A stretch of 64,000 bases of DNA from Dermatophilaceae bacterium Soc4.6 (GTDB lineage: Bacteria; Actinomycetota; Actinomycetes; Actinomycetales; Dermatophilaceae), in the NCBI GenBank assembly GCA_039889245.1, contig JAZGVH010000002.1:186001-250000 (forward strand), written 5' to 3'. Of this stretch, positions 9,083 through 17,384 are shown in pieces. The notes beneath the pieces were generated by a model. It did not search any database and had not been told where the DNA came from. It saw only the letters and a program-made list of their open reading frames with translations. Every line of letters begins with the position of its first letter. Within the stretch, counting starts at the first letter, position 1. The position numbers were made by a program, and so were the translations under genes.

Positions 9083-10432
9083 TCAGGCGCGGTCGAGGAA
9101 GTCGCGCAGCACCGTGGCCCCGAAGACCAGCGACTCGACCGGCACCCGCTCGTCGATGCCGTGGAACATCGGGGCGAAGGGCAGGTCGGCCGGCAGCCGC
9201 AGCGGGGCGAAGCCGTAACCGGTGAGACCGAGCAGGGCCAGGGCCTTGTTGTCGGTGCCTCCGGAGAGGCAGTAGGGCAGGACGGCCGCGCCGGGGTCCG
9301 CCGCCAGCAGCGACTGCTTCATCGCCTCGACCAGGCTCCCGCTGAAGGGCGTCTCGAGGGCGATGTCGCGGTGCAGCACCACCACCTCGACGAACTCCCC
9401 CGCCAGCTCACGCACCGTGGCCATGAGGTCGTCCTCGTGCCCGGGCAGGAAGCGGCAGTCGAGGTTGGCCGTCGCCGACTGCGGGATGACGTTCTGCTTG
9501 TAGCCCGCGGCCAGCATGGTGAAGTTGGCGGTGTCGCGCAGGGTGCCACGCACGAAGCCCGCGGCGCCCGGGATCGAGGCGAGCAGACGCTCGAGACCGG
9601 CGTCATCGGCATACGGGATGCCGGTGATCGTGCTGAGGCCGTCGAGCAGCTCGCGCACCGACGCGACGTACTCCCCCGGCCACGCGTGGGCGCTGATGCG
9701 GGCGACGGCCTGCGCCAGGCGCACGACGGCGTTCTCGTCGTTGGGCACCGAGCCGTGGCCGGCGCGGCCGCGGGCCCGCAGCTCCAGCCACGCGATGCCC
9801 TTCTCGGCCGTCTGGAGCAGGTAGGCGCGGGTCGGCTCACCGGTCGCGTGGTGCGGCACGGTCACGCTGTAGCCGCCCACCTCGCTGACGGCCTCGGTCG
9901 CCCCCTCGAACCACTCGGGGTGCTGCTCCACGGCCCAGTGCGAGCCCTTCGTGCCTCCCGCCTCCTCGTCGGCGAAGAAGCAGAAGGTCGTCGTGCGGGC
10001 CGGCTTGGCGCCGCTGCGGGCGAGGTCGCGCACGGCCGCGATGATCATCGCGTCCATGTCCTTCATGTCCACCGCTCCACGGCCCCAGATGCACCCGTCG
10101 CGCTCCTCGGCGCCGAAGGGGTCGACCTGCCAGTCGGCGGCGTTGGCCGGCACGACGTCGAGGTGCCCGTGCACGACCAGACCGGGCCGCGAGGGGTCGG
10201 CTCCCTCGAGCCGCACCATGACGTTGGCCCGGCCCTGCTCGCTCTCGACCAGCACCGGGTCGAGACCGACCTCGGTCAGCTGCCCCACGACGTACTCTGC
10301 GGCCTCGCGCTCGCCCGGCCCCGACCCGTCGCCGTAGTTGCTCGAGTCGATGCGGATCAGGTCGGCGCAGATGCGCGCGACCTCGCTCGCCGGGATGAGG
10401 GGGCTGCTGGACGAATCGGGGGTGACGGCCAT
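9083..10432 (-). CDS. M20/M25/M40 family metallopeptidase
   Basis: A 449-residue zinc-dependent peptidase or deacylase. The metal-binding motifs are in order: HGHLDVVPA near residue 90, WGRGAVDMKD near 120 (bridging Asp), ADEEAGG near 150 (general base and metal Glu), and the C-terminal FHGIDERVP His. The family contains dipeptidases and acyl-amino-acid hydrolases. The ATG at 10432 is preferred over a GTG three codons upstream because a TAGGGT -10 box (10440-10445) ends 8 bases before it, giving a leaderless start. It is divergent from an IclR-type regulator. Confidence 0.9.
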   Translation of the reverse strand: MAVTPDSSSSPLIPASEVARICADLIRIDSSNYGDGSGPGEREAAEYVVGQLTEVGLDPVLVESEQGRANVMVRLEGADPSRPGLVVHGHLDVVPANAADWQVDPFGAEERDGCIWGRGAVDMKDMDAMIIAAVRDLARSGAKPARTTTFCFFADEEAGGTKGSHWAVEQHPEWFEGATEAVSEVGGYSVTVPHHATGEPTRAYLLQTAEKGIAWLELRARGRAGHGSVPNDENAVVRLAQAVARISAHAWPGEYVASVRELLDGLSTITGIPYADDAGLERLLASIPGAAGFVRGTLRDTANFTMLAAGYKQNVIPQSATANLDCRFLPGHEDDLMATVRELAGEFVEVVVLHRDIALETPFSGSLVEAMKQSLLAADPGAAVLPYCLSGGTDNKALALLGLTGYGFAPLRLPADLPFAPMFHGIDERVPVESLVFGATVLRDFLDRA

Positions 10433-10439
10433 GCCTGCC

Positions 10440-10514
10440 ACCCTAGGTCAGCGCAGCGAGCCGCCACGCTGCGCAGACTGTCGCCGCCACTTTCCGCGTG
10501 GTGGATACTTTCCG
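10440..10514. promoter_or_regulatory. divergent promoter region with repeated ACTTTCCG
   Basis: Between the M20 peptidase and iclR-type gene. On the minus strand, TAGGGT (10440-10445) serves the peptidase. On the plus strand, GATACT (10504-10509) would start a leaderless iclR message at 10516. The octamer ACTTTCCG occurs twice, at 10489-10496 and 10507-10514, 18 bases apart and overlapping the regulator's promoter. This is a plausible operator for the IclR protein itself, though IclR sites are often palindromic rather than direct repeats. Confidence 0.4.
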
Positions 10515-10515
10515 T

Positions 10516-11274
10516 ATGACGACACCGCGGGCGCCGGGGGTGCAGTCGCTGGGCCGCGCGTTCGAGATCCTCGAGCTGATGGCCGATGCCGGTGGCACGG
10601 CCAGCGTCTCGCAGCTCGCGACGCAGGCCGCCCTGCCCCTGCCGACCATCCACCGCCTGCTGCGCACGCTCGTCGACCTCGGCTACGTGCGCCAGGAGCC
10701 CTCGCGGCGCTACACCCTCGGGCCACGGCTGATCCGGCTCGGTGAGGCCAGCTCGCGCATGCTGCGCTCGTGGTCCCAACCCCTGCTCGTCGAGCTGGTC
10801 GACGCGCTCGGCGAGTCGGCCAACCTCGCGATGCTCGACCGTGACGAGGTCGTCTACGTCGGGCAGGCGCCGTCACGGCACTCGATGCGCATGTTCACCG
10901 AGGTGGGTCGCCGCGTGCAGCCGCACTGCACGGCCGTCGGGAAGGCCATCCTCGCCACCCGCAGCGACACCGAGGTCAGGGCCCTGCTCTCCCGGGCGGG
11001 TATGCCGGCGCGCACGGTGCACACCCTCACCGACCCCGAGGCCTTCACGAAGGAGCTCGCCCGGGTGCGCGAGCAGGGCTACGCGGTCGACGAGGGCGAG
11101 CAGGAGATCGGCGTGCGCTGCGTCGCCGTCGTCGTGCCCGATGCCCCGACCCCGCTGGCGATCTCGGTGTCGGGTCCCACCGGGCGGATGACCGACGAGC
11201 TGGTCGGCCGGGCCGTCCCCGTGCTGGGTGCGGTCGCGGCGCGGCTGTCGTCCGAGCTGGCCGCCACGGGCTGA
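10516..11274 (+). CDS. IclR-family transcriptional regulator
   Basis: A 252-residue regulator. The winged helix-turn-helix lies at about residues 10-75 (SVSQLATQAALPLPTIHRLL, then RTLVDLGYVRQ). The effector-binding domain follows, with MRMFTEVGRRVQPHCTAVGK, and a C-terminal IGVRCVAVVV/ISVSGP signature. IclR proteins sense small organic acids or aromatics and usually control the divergent or downstream catabolic gene, here the M20 peptidase. The start is set at the ATG 6 bases after a GATACT -10 box; an upstream in-frame GTG is less likely. Confidence 0.9.
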   Translation: MTTPRAPGVQSLGRAFEILELMADAGGTASVSQLATQAALPLPTIHRLLRTLVDLGYVRQEPSRRYTLGPRLIRLGEASSRMLRSWSQPLLVELVDALGESANLAMLDRDEVVYVGQAPSRHSMRMFTEVGRRVQPHCTAVGKAILATRSDTEVRALLSRAGMPARTVHTLTDPEAFTKELARVREQGYAVDEGEQEIGVRCVAVVVPDAPTPLAISVSGPTGRMTDELVGRAVPVLGAVAARLSSELAATG

Positions 11275-11324
11275 GGCTCGACGACGCGGGACCTTCGGCC
11301 CGTGACGCGTGACCGGCGCACACC

Positions 11325-11330
11325 TAGCGT
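11325..11330 (+). promoter_or_regulatory. -10 box for cytochrome b module
   Basis: TAGCGT, matching TAnnnT, lies 55 bases before the first ATG of the three-gene cytochrome b6-like operon. No convincing -35 is visible. Confidence 0.35.
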
Positions 11331-11385
11331 CGGCCACAGCGACGGTCGTCTGGCCGCCAGCCAGCTTCTTCCCCGGGAGGCCGCC

Positions 11386-11559
11386 ATGTCGGCGCTGACG
11401 TCGTCCATCACCCTCGCCACGAACTACGTCGACGTGGGGTTCGTCCACGTCTCGTGGGCCAACCTCGCCGTCGTCGGCGCCATGGTGCTGCTCTTCCTGC
11501 TCGTGCTCGTCCTGCCCTTCCCCGGCGGGCACGGTGGACGAGGAAGGACCGGGCGATGA
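11386..11559 (+). CDS. small membrane protein, cytochrome b module
   Basis: A 57-residue protein with one hydrophobic helix (about residues 26-44, LAVVGAMVLLFLLVLVLPF) and a Gly/Arg-rich cytoplasmic tail. GGGAGG sits 6 bases before the ATG. Its stop overlaps the start of the cytochrome b gene (ATGA), so it is probably a subunit or assembly factor of that complex, comparable in size to the small subunits of b6f or bd oxidases. No family recognised. Confidence 0.65.
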   Translation: MSALTSSITLATNYVDVGFVHVSWANLAVVGAMVLLFLLVLVLPFPGGHGGRGRTGR

Positions 11560-12320
11560 CTACGCTGGTCCCGCCGGGAGCCGAGCACGCCACGCCCACC
11601 GGCCTTGGCGGCCTTGGTGTCACAGCCGAGGGCGACGGGCGCGAGCTCGCCGAGGGCAGCTGGACGGCCTGGCTGCGTGACCGGATTACCCACCTCGTCC
11701 CTCCCGGGCAGGCACTGCCCGACCGCCAGCCGGCCTACGTGGCCTCGTGGGCCTACGTCCTCGGCGTGATGACCCTCGCGGCCCTGGCGGTCGTCGTCGT
11801 CACCGGGTGCCTGCTCGCCGCCGGAGGCACCACCTGGTGGCACGTCGCGTCGCTCGGACACTTCGTCAACTCGATGCACTTGTGGTCCGTCGAGCTGTTC
11901 TTCGTCTTCATGGTCGTGCACCTGTGGTCGGCGTTCTGGATGGCCGCCTGGCGCGGGCACCGAGGCCTGACCTGGGTCACCGGCGCCGTGGCTTTCCTGG
12001 GCTCGATCGGAACCGCCTTCACCGGCTACCTCTCGCAGACTAACTTCGACTCGCAGTGGATCGCCGGCGAGGCCAAGGACGGGCTCAACTCCGTCGGCAT
12101 CGGGGCCTTCTTCAACGTGCTCGACCCCGGGCAGATGCTCCTCGTCCACGTGACCCTGCTGCCCATCGTCGTCGGGCTGCTCGTCATCGCGCACCTCGTG
12201 CTCGTCCGGCGACACGGTGTCGTCCCCCCGATCGGTGGGCCGCTCGACCTCGACCGTCCGGGAGCCACCGACACGACACCTGACGAAGCCGCCCACCACG
12301 CCACGGGGAGGGTGTCATGA
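11556..12320 (+). CDS. cytochrome b N-terminal domain protein (b6-like)
   Basis: A 254-residue membrane protein equal to the haem-binding half of cytochrome b. Four candidate haem ligands are visible: His108 and His122 (14 apart) in one helix and His198 and His213 (15 apart) in another. This 14/15 spacing is that of cytochrome b6. Membrane helices lie at about 66-90, 105-130, 142-160 and 195-218. There is no C-terminal quinone-site (PEWY) domain. The gene is coupled by start-stop overlaps to a small membrane protein before it and a 321-residue membrane protein after it; no Rieske or c-type cytochrome gene is nearby. Confidence 0.85.
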   Translation: MTTLVPPGAEHATPTGLGGLGVTAEGDGRELAEGSWTAWLRDRITHLVPPGQALPDRQPAYVASWAYVLGVMTLAALAVVVVTGCLLAAGGTTWWHVASLGHFVNSMHLWSVELFFVFMVVHLWSAFWMAAWRGHRGLTWVTGAVAFLGSIGTAFTGYLSQTNFDSQWIAGEAKDGLNSVGIGAFFNVLDPGQMLLVHVTLLPIVVGLLVIAHLVLVRRHGVVPPIGGPLDLDRPGATDTTPDEAAHHATGRVS

Positions 12321-13282
12321 CCGCTGTCGTCCCGCTTCCGGCATCCCCCCGTCGCACCCCGGCCCCAGCCTCCGCCGCCACCTCCGTGACCGCCGGCACC
12401 CGACCCTATGACCTCGTCAAGGAGCTCGTGATCGCCCTTGTCGCGGTCATCGTGCTCACCATTGGCCTCGCCGCCGTGTTCTCGTCACCCGACGAGCCGG
12501 CGATCACGATGAGCCGCTGGGCCACTGCCGCGCCGGCCGACGTCGTGGCCACAGCCGCCGGCGAGCTCGCGGGGACGACGACGAGCGCGGGATACGGCGC
12601 GCCCTACAACATGGCCTCCGACGGACAACAGCTGGGACCGCTGACCCTGCAGAAGTGGGGCGGGGTGCGGACTCCGGTCGACTCGGCCGAGGACCTCGTG
12701 CTGACCCCGCTGCGACACACCACCGGTGACGCGGCCCTCACGTCGGCACTGCGCGCGTGGGACGGCGCGGCCGCCGACCAGCGAACGACATGGGCCACGG
12801 CCTACGGGGACGCCCTCGCGGACGCCCCGGGCGGCGACCCGGCGAGGGTCACGGCCGGAGTCTACGGCCCGGTGCCCACACTGACCTCGTCGTTCCTGCG
12901 GCTCGCCTCCTCGGGTGGGCTGGAGGGCTCGCTCACCCAGAACGGCACGTTCTACGGCAGCGATGCGACCCGCTCGCTGCTCCTGCTGTCGGACGGCGCC
13001 TTCCTCGAGGACCAGGCCAGGGCCCAGAGCCTCGGCGGCGACCAGTGGGGGATGATGAACGAGACCGGCAACTACCCGGGCCAACCGTGGATGTGGCTCT
13101 ACACCTTCTGGTACCAGATCCCCCCGTTCTCCACCTCCGACAACGCAGACGCGCAGGTGTGGGGTCTGATGATGCTGCTGAGCCTCGGCCTCGTCCTGGT
13201 CCCCTTCACCCCGGGGGTGCGCTCGATCCCCCGGATGATCCCGCTGCACCGACTGGTCTGGCGCCAGCCCCGCCGCCACTGA
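12317..13282 (+). CDS. membrane protein partner of cytochrome b
   Basis: A 321-residue protein with a membrane helix near residues 35-55 (LVIALVAVIVLTIGLAAVF), a large extracytoplasmic domain of about 215 residues, and a second helix near 280-300 (GLMMLLSLGLVLVPF) with a basic C-terminus. Its ATG overlaps the cytochrome b stop. There is no CxxCH haem c site and no Rieske cluster motif. Trp- and Tyr-rich segments (QPWMWLYTFWYQIPPF) precede the second helix. It probably supplies the missing extracytoplasmic part of the redox complex. I do not recognise a characterised family. Confidence 0.7.
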   Translation: MTAVVPLPASPRRTPAPASAATSVTAGTRPYDLVKELVIALVAVIVLTIGLAAVFSSPDEPAITMSRWATAAPADVVATAAGELAGTTTSAGYGAPYNMASDGQQLGPLTLQKWGGVRTPVDSAEDLVLTPLRHTTGDAALTSALRAWDGAAADQRTTWATAYGDALADAPGGDPARVTAGVYGPVPTLTSSFLRLASSGGLEGSLTQNGTFYGSDATRSLLLLSDGAFLEDQARAQSLGGDQWGMMNETGNYPGQPWMWLYTFWYQIPPFSTSDNADAQVWGLMMLLSLGLVLVPFTPGVRSIPRMIPLHRLVWRQPRRH

Positions 13283-13313
13283 GCCGAGAGGTCCGCCCGC
13301 CGGGCGCTCCGGG

Positions 13314-13745
13314 TCATCCCCGCGCGAGCAGCACCACGAGGGGGATCTCGCGGGTCGTCCGTCGCTGGTAACCCGCGTAGTTCGGGTGACGCTGCGTGAT
13401 CAGCGGCCAGATCCGCGCGCGTTCCTCGGCGGTCGCCACGTGCGCCGTCATGGGCCGCGAGGCACCACCACGCAGCGACACCTCGACGTCGGGGTCGTCG
13501 CGCAGGTTGAGGAACCAGGCCGGGTGCTGGTCGTCACCCCCGCGTGAGGCGACGACGACGAGGTGGCCGTCGTCGGTCAGGGGTGAGGTGAGCATGACCG
13601 ACCGCCGTTGCCCGCTGCGGCGGCCCGTCGTGGTCAGCTCGACCACCGGCATCCCCATCGCCTCACGACCGAGCCGTCCACCGCTGAGCCGCAGCGCCAG
13701 GCGGTGGGCACCGTTCATGGCCTTGAGGGCGAGGTCGGAGGGCAT
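13314..13745 (-). CDS. Ddn-like deazaflavin (F420)-dependent oxidoreductase
   Basis: A 143-residue split-barrel protein of the nitroreductase/F420H2-dependent quinone reductase group. The diagnostic stretch PVVELTTTGRRSGQRRSVML (about residues 33-52) is followed by VASRGGDDQHPAWFLNL (about 65-81), which binds F420 in relatives such as Mycobacterium Ddn. A TAAACT -10 box (13752-13757) lies 6 bases before the ATG, predicting a leaderless transcript. With the LLM gene upstream, this is a second F420-type enzyme in the window. The natural substrate is unknown. Confidence 0.87.
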   Translation of the reverse strand: MPSDLALKAMNGAHRLALRLSGGRLGREAMGMPVVELTTTGRRSGQRRSVMLTSPLTDDGHLVVVASRGGDDQHPAWFLNLRDDPDVEVSLRGGASRPMTAHVATAEERARIWPLITQRHPNYAGYQRRTTREIPLVVLLARG

Positions 13746-13769
13746 GGCCGCAGTTTAGGGGTCGGCAGG

Positions 13770-15965
13770 TCAGGACGAGCGTGGTGTCAACAGGGCCAGG
13801 GAGTCGGCGAGGCGGCGGACGACGACCCGCACGCGATCGGTGGCGGGGTCGCTCGGCATCGCGTCGAGGACAGCGCCCACCCGCTCGCTGATGCCCTCGC
13901 CCGTGGTCCGCGGCGGTGAGGTGATCAGCGTCGGGAGGTCGACGAGACGCCGAGCCTCCGCCTCGATGAGGCGGCAGGCCCGCGCGAGCGCGGGGCTGGA
14001 CCCGGCAGGTGACGCCTCGACCCTCGCGGCGAGGGTGCGGGCCACGGCATCAGCCGACCCCAGCACCGAGATCCGGTGCTGGAGGGCCTCCCGGCCCGCG
14101 CCAAAGACCCGCCCCCGAGTGAGGGCCTGGTGGGTGCGCACCACCTGGCGGGCGGCCGCTCCCGAGCGTACGACCAGGGCGATCAGGTCACGCTCGCCCG
14201 ACACGCCCTCGAGATGGTCGGCGCACGCTGCCAGCAGGTCGGCGAGAGCGGTGAGGAAGGACCGCCGCGCGACCCGCAGGGTGGCCCGGGTGCCAGACGG
14301 CAGGACGACGACGCAGACGCCGATACCGACGACGGCGCCCACCGCCGTCTCCTCCAGACGCAGCAGCAGCAGCGAGTCGGTGAAGGTGTGCAGCAGCGCA
14401 TAGAGCTCCCCGAGCATCAGGGTGATGAAGAAGGTCATCCCCGTGTAGGACACGGCCTGCAGGTAGAACGCGAAGAAGATGCAGGCCCCGAGGGATGCGA
14501 GCACCATCACCGTGCTGCCCGCGGTGACGTTGGCCAGCGCGACGGCGACGACGAGGCCGGCGACCGTGCCCGTTATGCGGCCGAGGCTCTTGCGGATCGT
14601 CTCCCCGGCCGTGGACGTGCCAGTGAAGGCGATGAACGAGGCGATGACGGCCCAGTAGTAGCGCTGCGGTGAGATGAGGTCGCCGATGACGATCGACAGC
14701 CCGGCGGCGACCGCAGCCTGCACCGCCTGACGCGTGCTCAGGCGCCAGCGGGACGGTGACCACCTGCGGGCGCCCTCGCGGGCATGGGTCTGCTCCGCGA
14801 GCGGCGCCGAGCCGGGCAGGTTGCCAGAGAAGAGGGTGACCACCGGCTCGAACTGCGGGTCGTCCAGCACCTCGTCGCTGCGGTCCGGCCGCAGCGCCGG
14901 GTGGTCGAGCTCGTCGACCGTCTCGAGGAGCAGCACGGCGGCGGCACCGAGGCGGCGGGCCGGCACGACGCCCTCGTGCCCGTGCGACTGCAGGGCCCGC
15001 GCGTGCTCCAGCGCGACGACCGTCGGCGCCCACCCGACCGAGCCGAGCACCGCACGCACGTCGTGGCGCACCCCCTCGGGCAGGTGCGGCAGCTGGGACA
15101 GGTCGAGGACGGCACCACACACCTCGTCGAGAGCCACCTCGATGTCGACGACCCACCGCCGCATGAACCCTGGGCTCAGATGGGCCGGCAGCGAATCGGC
15201 CTGCGAGAGCTGCCCATCGAGCAGCAGCGACACCTCCGAGAGCGCCACCAGCTGCCCGCGCATCGCCCGCACAGCCTTGAGGTCGTGGGGTGAGTCGAGC
15301 ACGTCGATCGCGGTCGAGATCGCCGCTCGAGCCCTCGCCCGCAGGGCTGTCACGGTGCGGGTCAACGCCACACCGGGGTCCACCCGCAGCACGGTGACGA
15401 GCAGCACGCCGACCCAGCCGGTGGCAAGCACGATCGCCGCGACCATGAACGGCAGCGCGGCCACCGGGGGGTCGAGGAAGAGGGAGAAGAAGAAGGCCTG
15501 CCAGCCGAGGAACCCGAGGGTGAACCAGCGCGGGCCGAAGCGGCGCAGCCACACCGCGACGAAGGTGACGACGGTGAAGGCCACCAGCCCCAGCACGTGG
15601 ACCTGGGCCGTGGTCACCCCCACGACCGCCCCGAGCGCTGCGGCGACCGCGCCACTGGCCACGGTGACCACTGCCGTGCGTCGGTCGCTCTCGCGCACGG
15701 AGGTCGACAACGGCATCGCGACGACGGCTCCGAGCAGGATGCCGAGCAGGCCGGTCTGGGACGAGGCACCCACGAGCCGCACGAAGACGGCCTCGACCGC
15801 CACGGTGGTCGCGACCGCCAACAGCGCGCTGACCCCCTGCCGCAGACGGGTCAGGCCGGGGTCGCTGGCGAGCACGCGGTCACGGGCGTCGCGAGCCTCC
15901 ACCGAGAGCCGGCTGCGCCCCGAGACCAGCAGGTCGCGGGAACGGGCACTCGCGGGGCTGCTCAC
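13770..15965 (-). CDS. FUSC-family membrane transporter-like protein
   Basis: A 731-residue protein with two blocks of membrane helices (about 42-195 and 415-555), separated and followed by cytoplasmic domains. The second block contains SPQRYYWAVIASFIAFTGTS followed by TIRKSLGRITGTVAG, the signature of FUSC/aromatic-acid exporter-like proteins. Relatives are predicted efflux proteins for aromatic acids or other small molecules, and substrate assignment is not possible here. The GTG start follows a TACAGT -10 box (15972-15977) by 6 bases and has GAGG directly before it. It is divergent from nagA. Confidence 0.85.
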   Translation of the reverse strand: MSSPASARSRDLLVSGRSRLSVEARDARDRVLASDPGLTRLRQGVSALLAVATTVAVEAVFVRLVGASSQTGLLGILLGAVVAMPLSTSVRESDRRTAVVTVASGAVAAALGAVVGVTTAQVHVLGLVAFTVVTFVAVWLRRFGPRWFTLGFLGWQAFFFSLFLDPPVAALPFMVAAIVLATGWVGVLLVTVLRVDPGVALTRTVTALRARARAAISTAIDVLDSPHDLKAVRAMRGQLVALSEVSLLLDGQLSQADSLPAHLSPGFMRRWVVDIEVALDEVCGAVLDLSQLPHLPEGVRHDVRAVLGSVGWAPTVVALEHARALQSHGHEGVVPARRLGAAAVLLLETVDELDHPALRPDRSDEVLDDPQFEPVVTLFSGNLPGSAPLAEQTHAREGARRWSPSRWRLSTRQAVQAAVAAGLSIVIGDLISPQRYYWAVIASFIAFTGTSTAGETIRKSLGRITGTVAGLVVAVALANVTAGSTVMVLASLGACIFFAFYLQAVSYTGMTFFITLMLGELYALLHTFTDSLLLLRLEETAVGAVVGIGVCVVVLPSGTRATLRVARRSFLTALADLLAACADHLEGVSGERDLIALVVRSGAAARQVVRTHQALTRGRVFGAGREALQHRISVLGSADAVARTLAARVEASPAGSSPALARACRLIEAEARRLVDLPTLITSPPRTTGEGISERVGAVLDAMPSDPATDRVRVVVRRLADSLALLTPRSS

Positions 15966-15971
15966 CCTCGC

Positions 15972-15977
15972 ACTGTA
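15972..15977 (-). promoter_or_regulatory. -10 box of FUSC gene
   Basis: TACAGT on the minus strand, 6 bases before the GTG start, consistent with a leaderless or nearly leaderless transcript. Confidence 0.45.
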
Positions 15978-16044
15978 GGCGTGAGGCGACGGTGCCGTGC
16001 GCGAGGGGACGGAGCTGGCGGCGCCGCTGCGACCCCGTCATCGG

Positions 16045-16050
16045 CATGAT
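16045..16050 (+). promoter_or_regulatory. -10 box of nagA
   Basis: CATGAT lies 7 bases before the GTG at 16058, so transcription would begin at about that GTG. This decides the start over the ATG codons at 16046 and 16049, which fall inside the box. Confidence 0.4.
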
Positions 16051-16057
16051 GGGTGAC

Positions 16058-17281
16058 GTGACCGGCCCCGCCACACCCTGTCCGCCCGCGGCCCGCCTCG
16101 CGCTCACCGGGCGGGTGGTGGCCCCCGACGGCGTGCTCGAGCACGGGGTCGTGGTCGTCGAGGGCGACCGGGTGCTGTGGGCGGGGGTCGCCGCCGAGGT
16201 GCCCGGGCCACTGCGCGGAGGGCGGGTCCCCGCGGGCTGGGTGCCGGGCCGCACGATCCTGCCCGGCCTGGTCGACACGCACTGCCACGGGGGCGCGGGG
16301 GGCGAGTTCGGCCCGTATGCCGAGGGCGCGCGGAAGGCCGTGGAACACCACCACAGGTCAGGAAGCACCAGTGTCGTCGGCAGCCTGGTGTCGAACACCC
16401 CGGCGCGGCTGCTCGCCGGAGTCGCCACCTGCGCCGGCCTCGTGCGGGACGGCCAGCTCGCCGGCGTGCACCTCGAGGGGCCCTTCCTGTCGATCGCTCG
16501 GCGCGGTGCACAGAACCGCGACGTGCTCACCGACGTCGACCCGGCCCTGCTGGGTGCGCTCGTCGAGGCCGCCGCAGAGGCCGGCGCCGAGAGAGCGATC
16601 GTGCAGATGACCTACGCCCCCGAGCGCCCCGGTGGGGCCGGGCTACCGCGTCTGCTGGCGCACCAGAGCATCGTGCCGGCCGTCGGGCACACCGACAGCG
16701 ACGTCGACACCGCCCGGGCCGCACTGCGTCTCGGGCGAGAGGTCGCACCCCGCGGAGGACGACCACTGGTGACCCACGTCTTCAACGCCATGCCGCCCCT
16801 GCACCACCGCGACCCGGGCCCGGTCGCTGCCTGCCTCGAGCGGGGTGCCGCGGGCGATGCCGTGCTCGAGGTCGTCGGGGACGGCGTGCACCTCGACGCC
16901 GGCACGGTGCGGATGCTCTTCGAGGTCGTCGGCGCCCAGGGGCTCGACCTCGTGACCGACGCGATGGCGGCCACCGGGATGGCCGACGGCCCCTCGTCGC
17001 TCGGGGGCCAGGACGTCCTCGTCTCCGCCGGGACGGCCCGACTCGCCGAGGGCGGTTCCCTCGCCGGTGGGGTGTCCACCCTGCTCGACGTCGTCCGCTG
17101 GTGCGTCGAGGAGGCCGGGGTCTCGCTGGCGGATGCCGTCACGGCCGCCGCCACCACCCCGTCGCGCACGCTGGGTCTCGATGACGTCGGGCGCCTGGCC
17201 CCCGGGACCTTCGCCGACCTGGTGGTGGTCGACGGCGACCTTCGCCCCCTCAGCGTCATGCGCCGGGGCGCCTGGCTCTGA
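16058..17281 (+). CDS. nagA: N-acetylglucosamine-6-phosphate deacetylase
   Basis: A 407-residue amidohydrolase that removes acetate from N-acetylglucosamine 6-phosphate in amino-sugar and cell-wall recycling. Family landmarks in order: DTHCHGGAGGEF near residue 73 (metal site), HLEGPFLS near 140, GHTDSD near 210, THVFNAMPPLHHRDPG near 240, and TDAMAATGMADG near 305 with the catalytic Asp. The C-terminus has the usual LAPGTFADLVVVD strand. It is followed 19 bases later by a tiny ORF and FGE, which look independently transcribed. Confidence 0.92.
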   Translation: MTGPATPCPPAARLALTGRVVAPDGVLEHGVVVVEGDRVLWAGVAAEVPGPLRGGRVPAGWVPGRTILPGLVDTHCHGGAGGEFGPYAEGARKAVEHHHRSGSTSVVGSLVSNTPARLLAGVATCAGLVRDGQLAGVHLEGPFLSIARRGAQNRDVLTDVDPALLGALVEAAAEAGAERAIVQMTYAPERPGGAGLPRLLAHQSIVPAVGHTDSDVDTARAALRLGREVAPRGGRPLVTHVFNAMPPLHHRDPGPVAACLERGAAGDAVLEVVGDGVHLDAGTVRMLFEVVGAQGLDLVTDAMAATGMADGPSSLGGQDVLVSAGTARLAEGGSLAGGVSTLLDVVRWCVEEAGVSLADAVTAAATTPSRTLGLDDVGRLAPGTFADLVVVDGDLRPLSVMRRGAWL

Positions 17282-17288
17282 TCAGGAC

Positions 17289-17294
17289 TAGCAT
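17289..17294 (+). promoter_or_regulatory. -10 box for uORF-FGE transcript
   Basis: TAGCAT ends 6 bases before the ATG at 17301, so the transcript would begin at or next to that ATG (leaderless). Confidence 0.45.
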
Positions 17295-17300
17295 CGCCCG

Positions 17301-17384
17301 ATGTCACGCGAGCGCACGGGGTCGGCCGAGCATCCGCCGGGTGCTGCCGGCGACACCGCGGGCCTCGGGGACGACCGCCGGTGA
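17301..17384 (+). CDS. 27-residue leader ORF coupled to FGE
   Basis: A 27-codon ORF (MSRERTGSAEHPPGAAGDTA onward) starting where a leaderless transcript from the TAGCAT box should begin. Its stop overlaps the GTG of the FGE gene (GTGA), so ribosomes finishing it could reinitiate on FGE, which itself lacks a clear ribosome binding site. The peptide is hydrophilic and of no known family; its role is probably in the coupling. Too short for composition to prove coding. Confidence 0.4.
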   Translation: MSRERTGSAEHPPGAAGDTAGLGDDRR

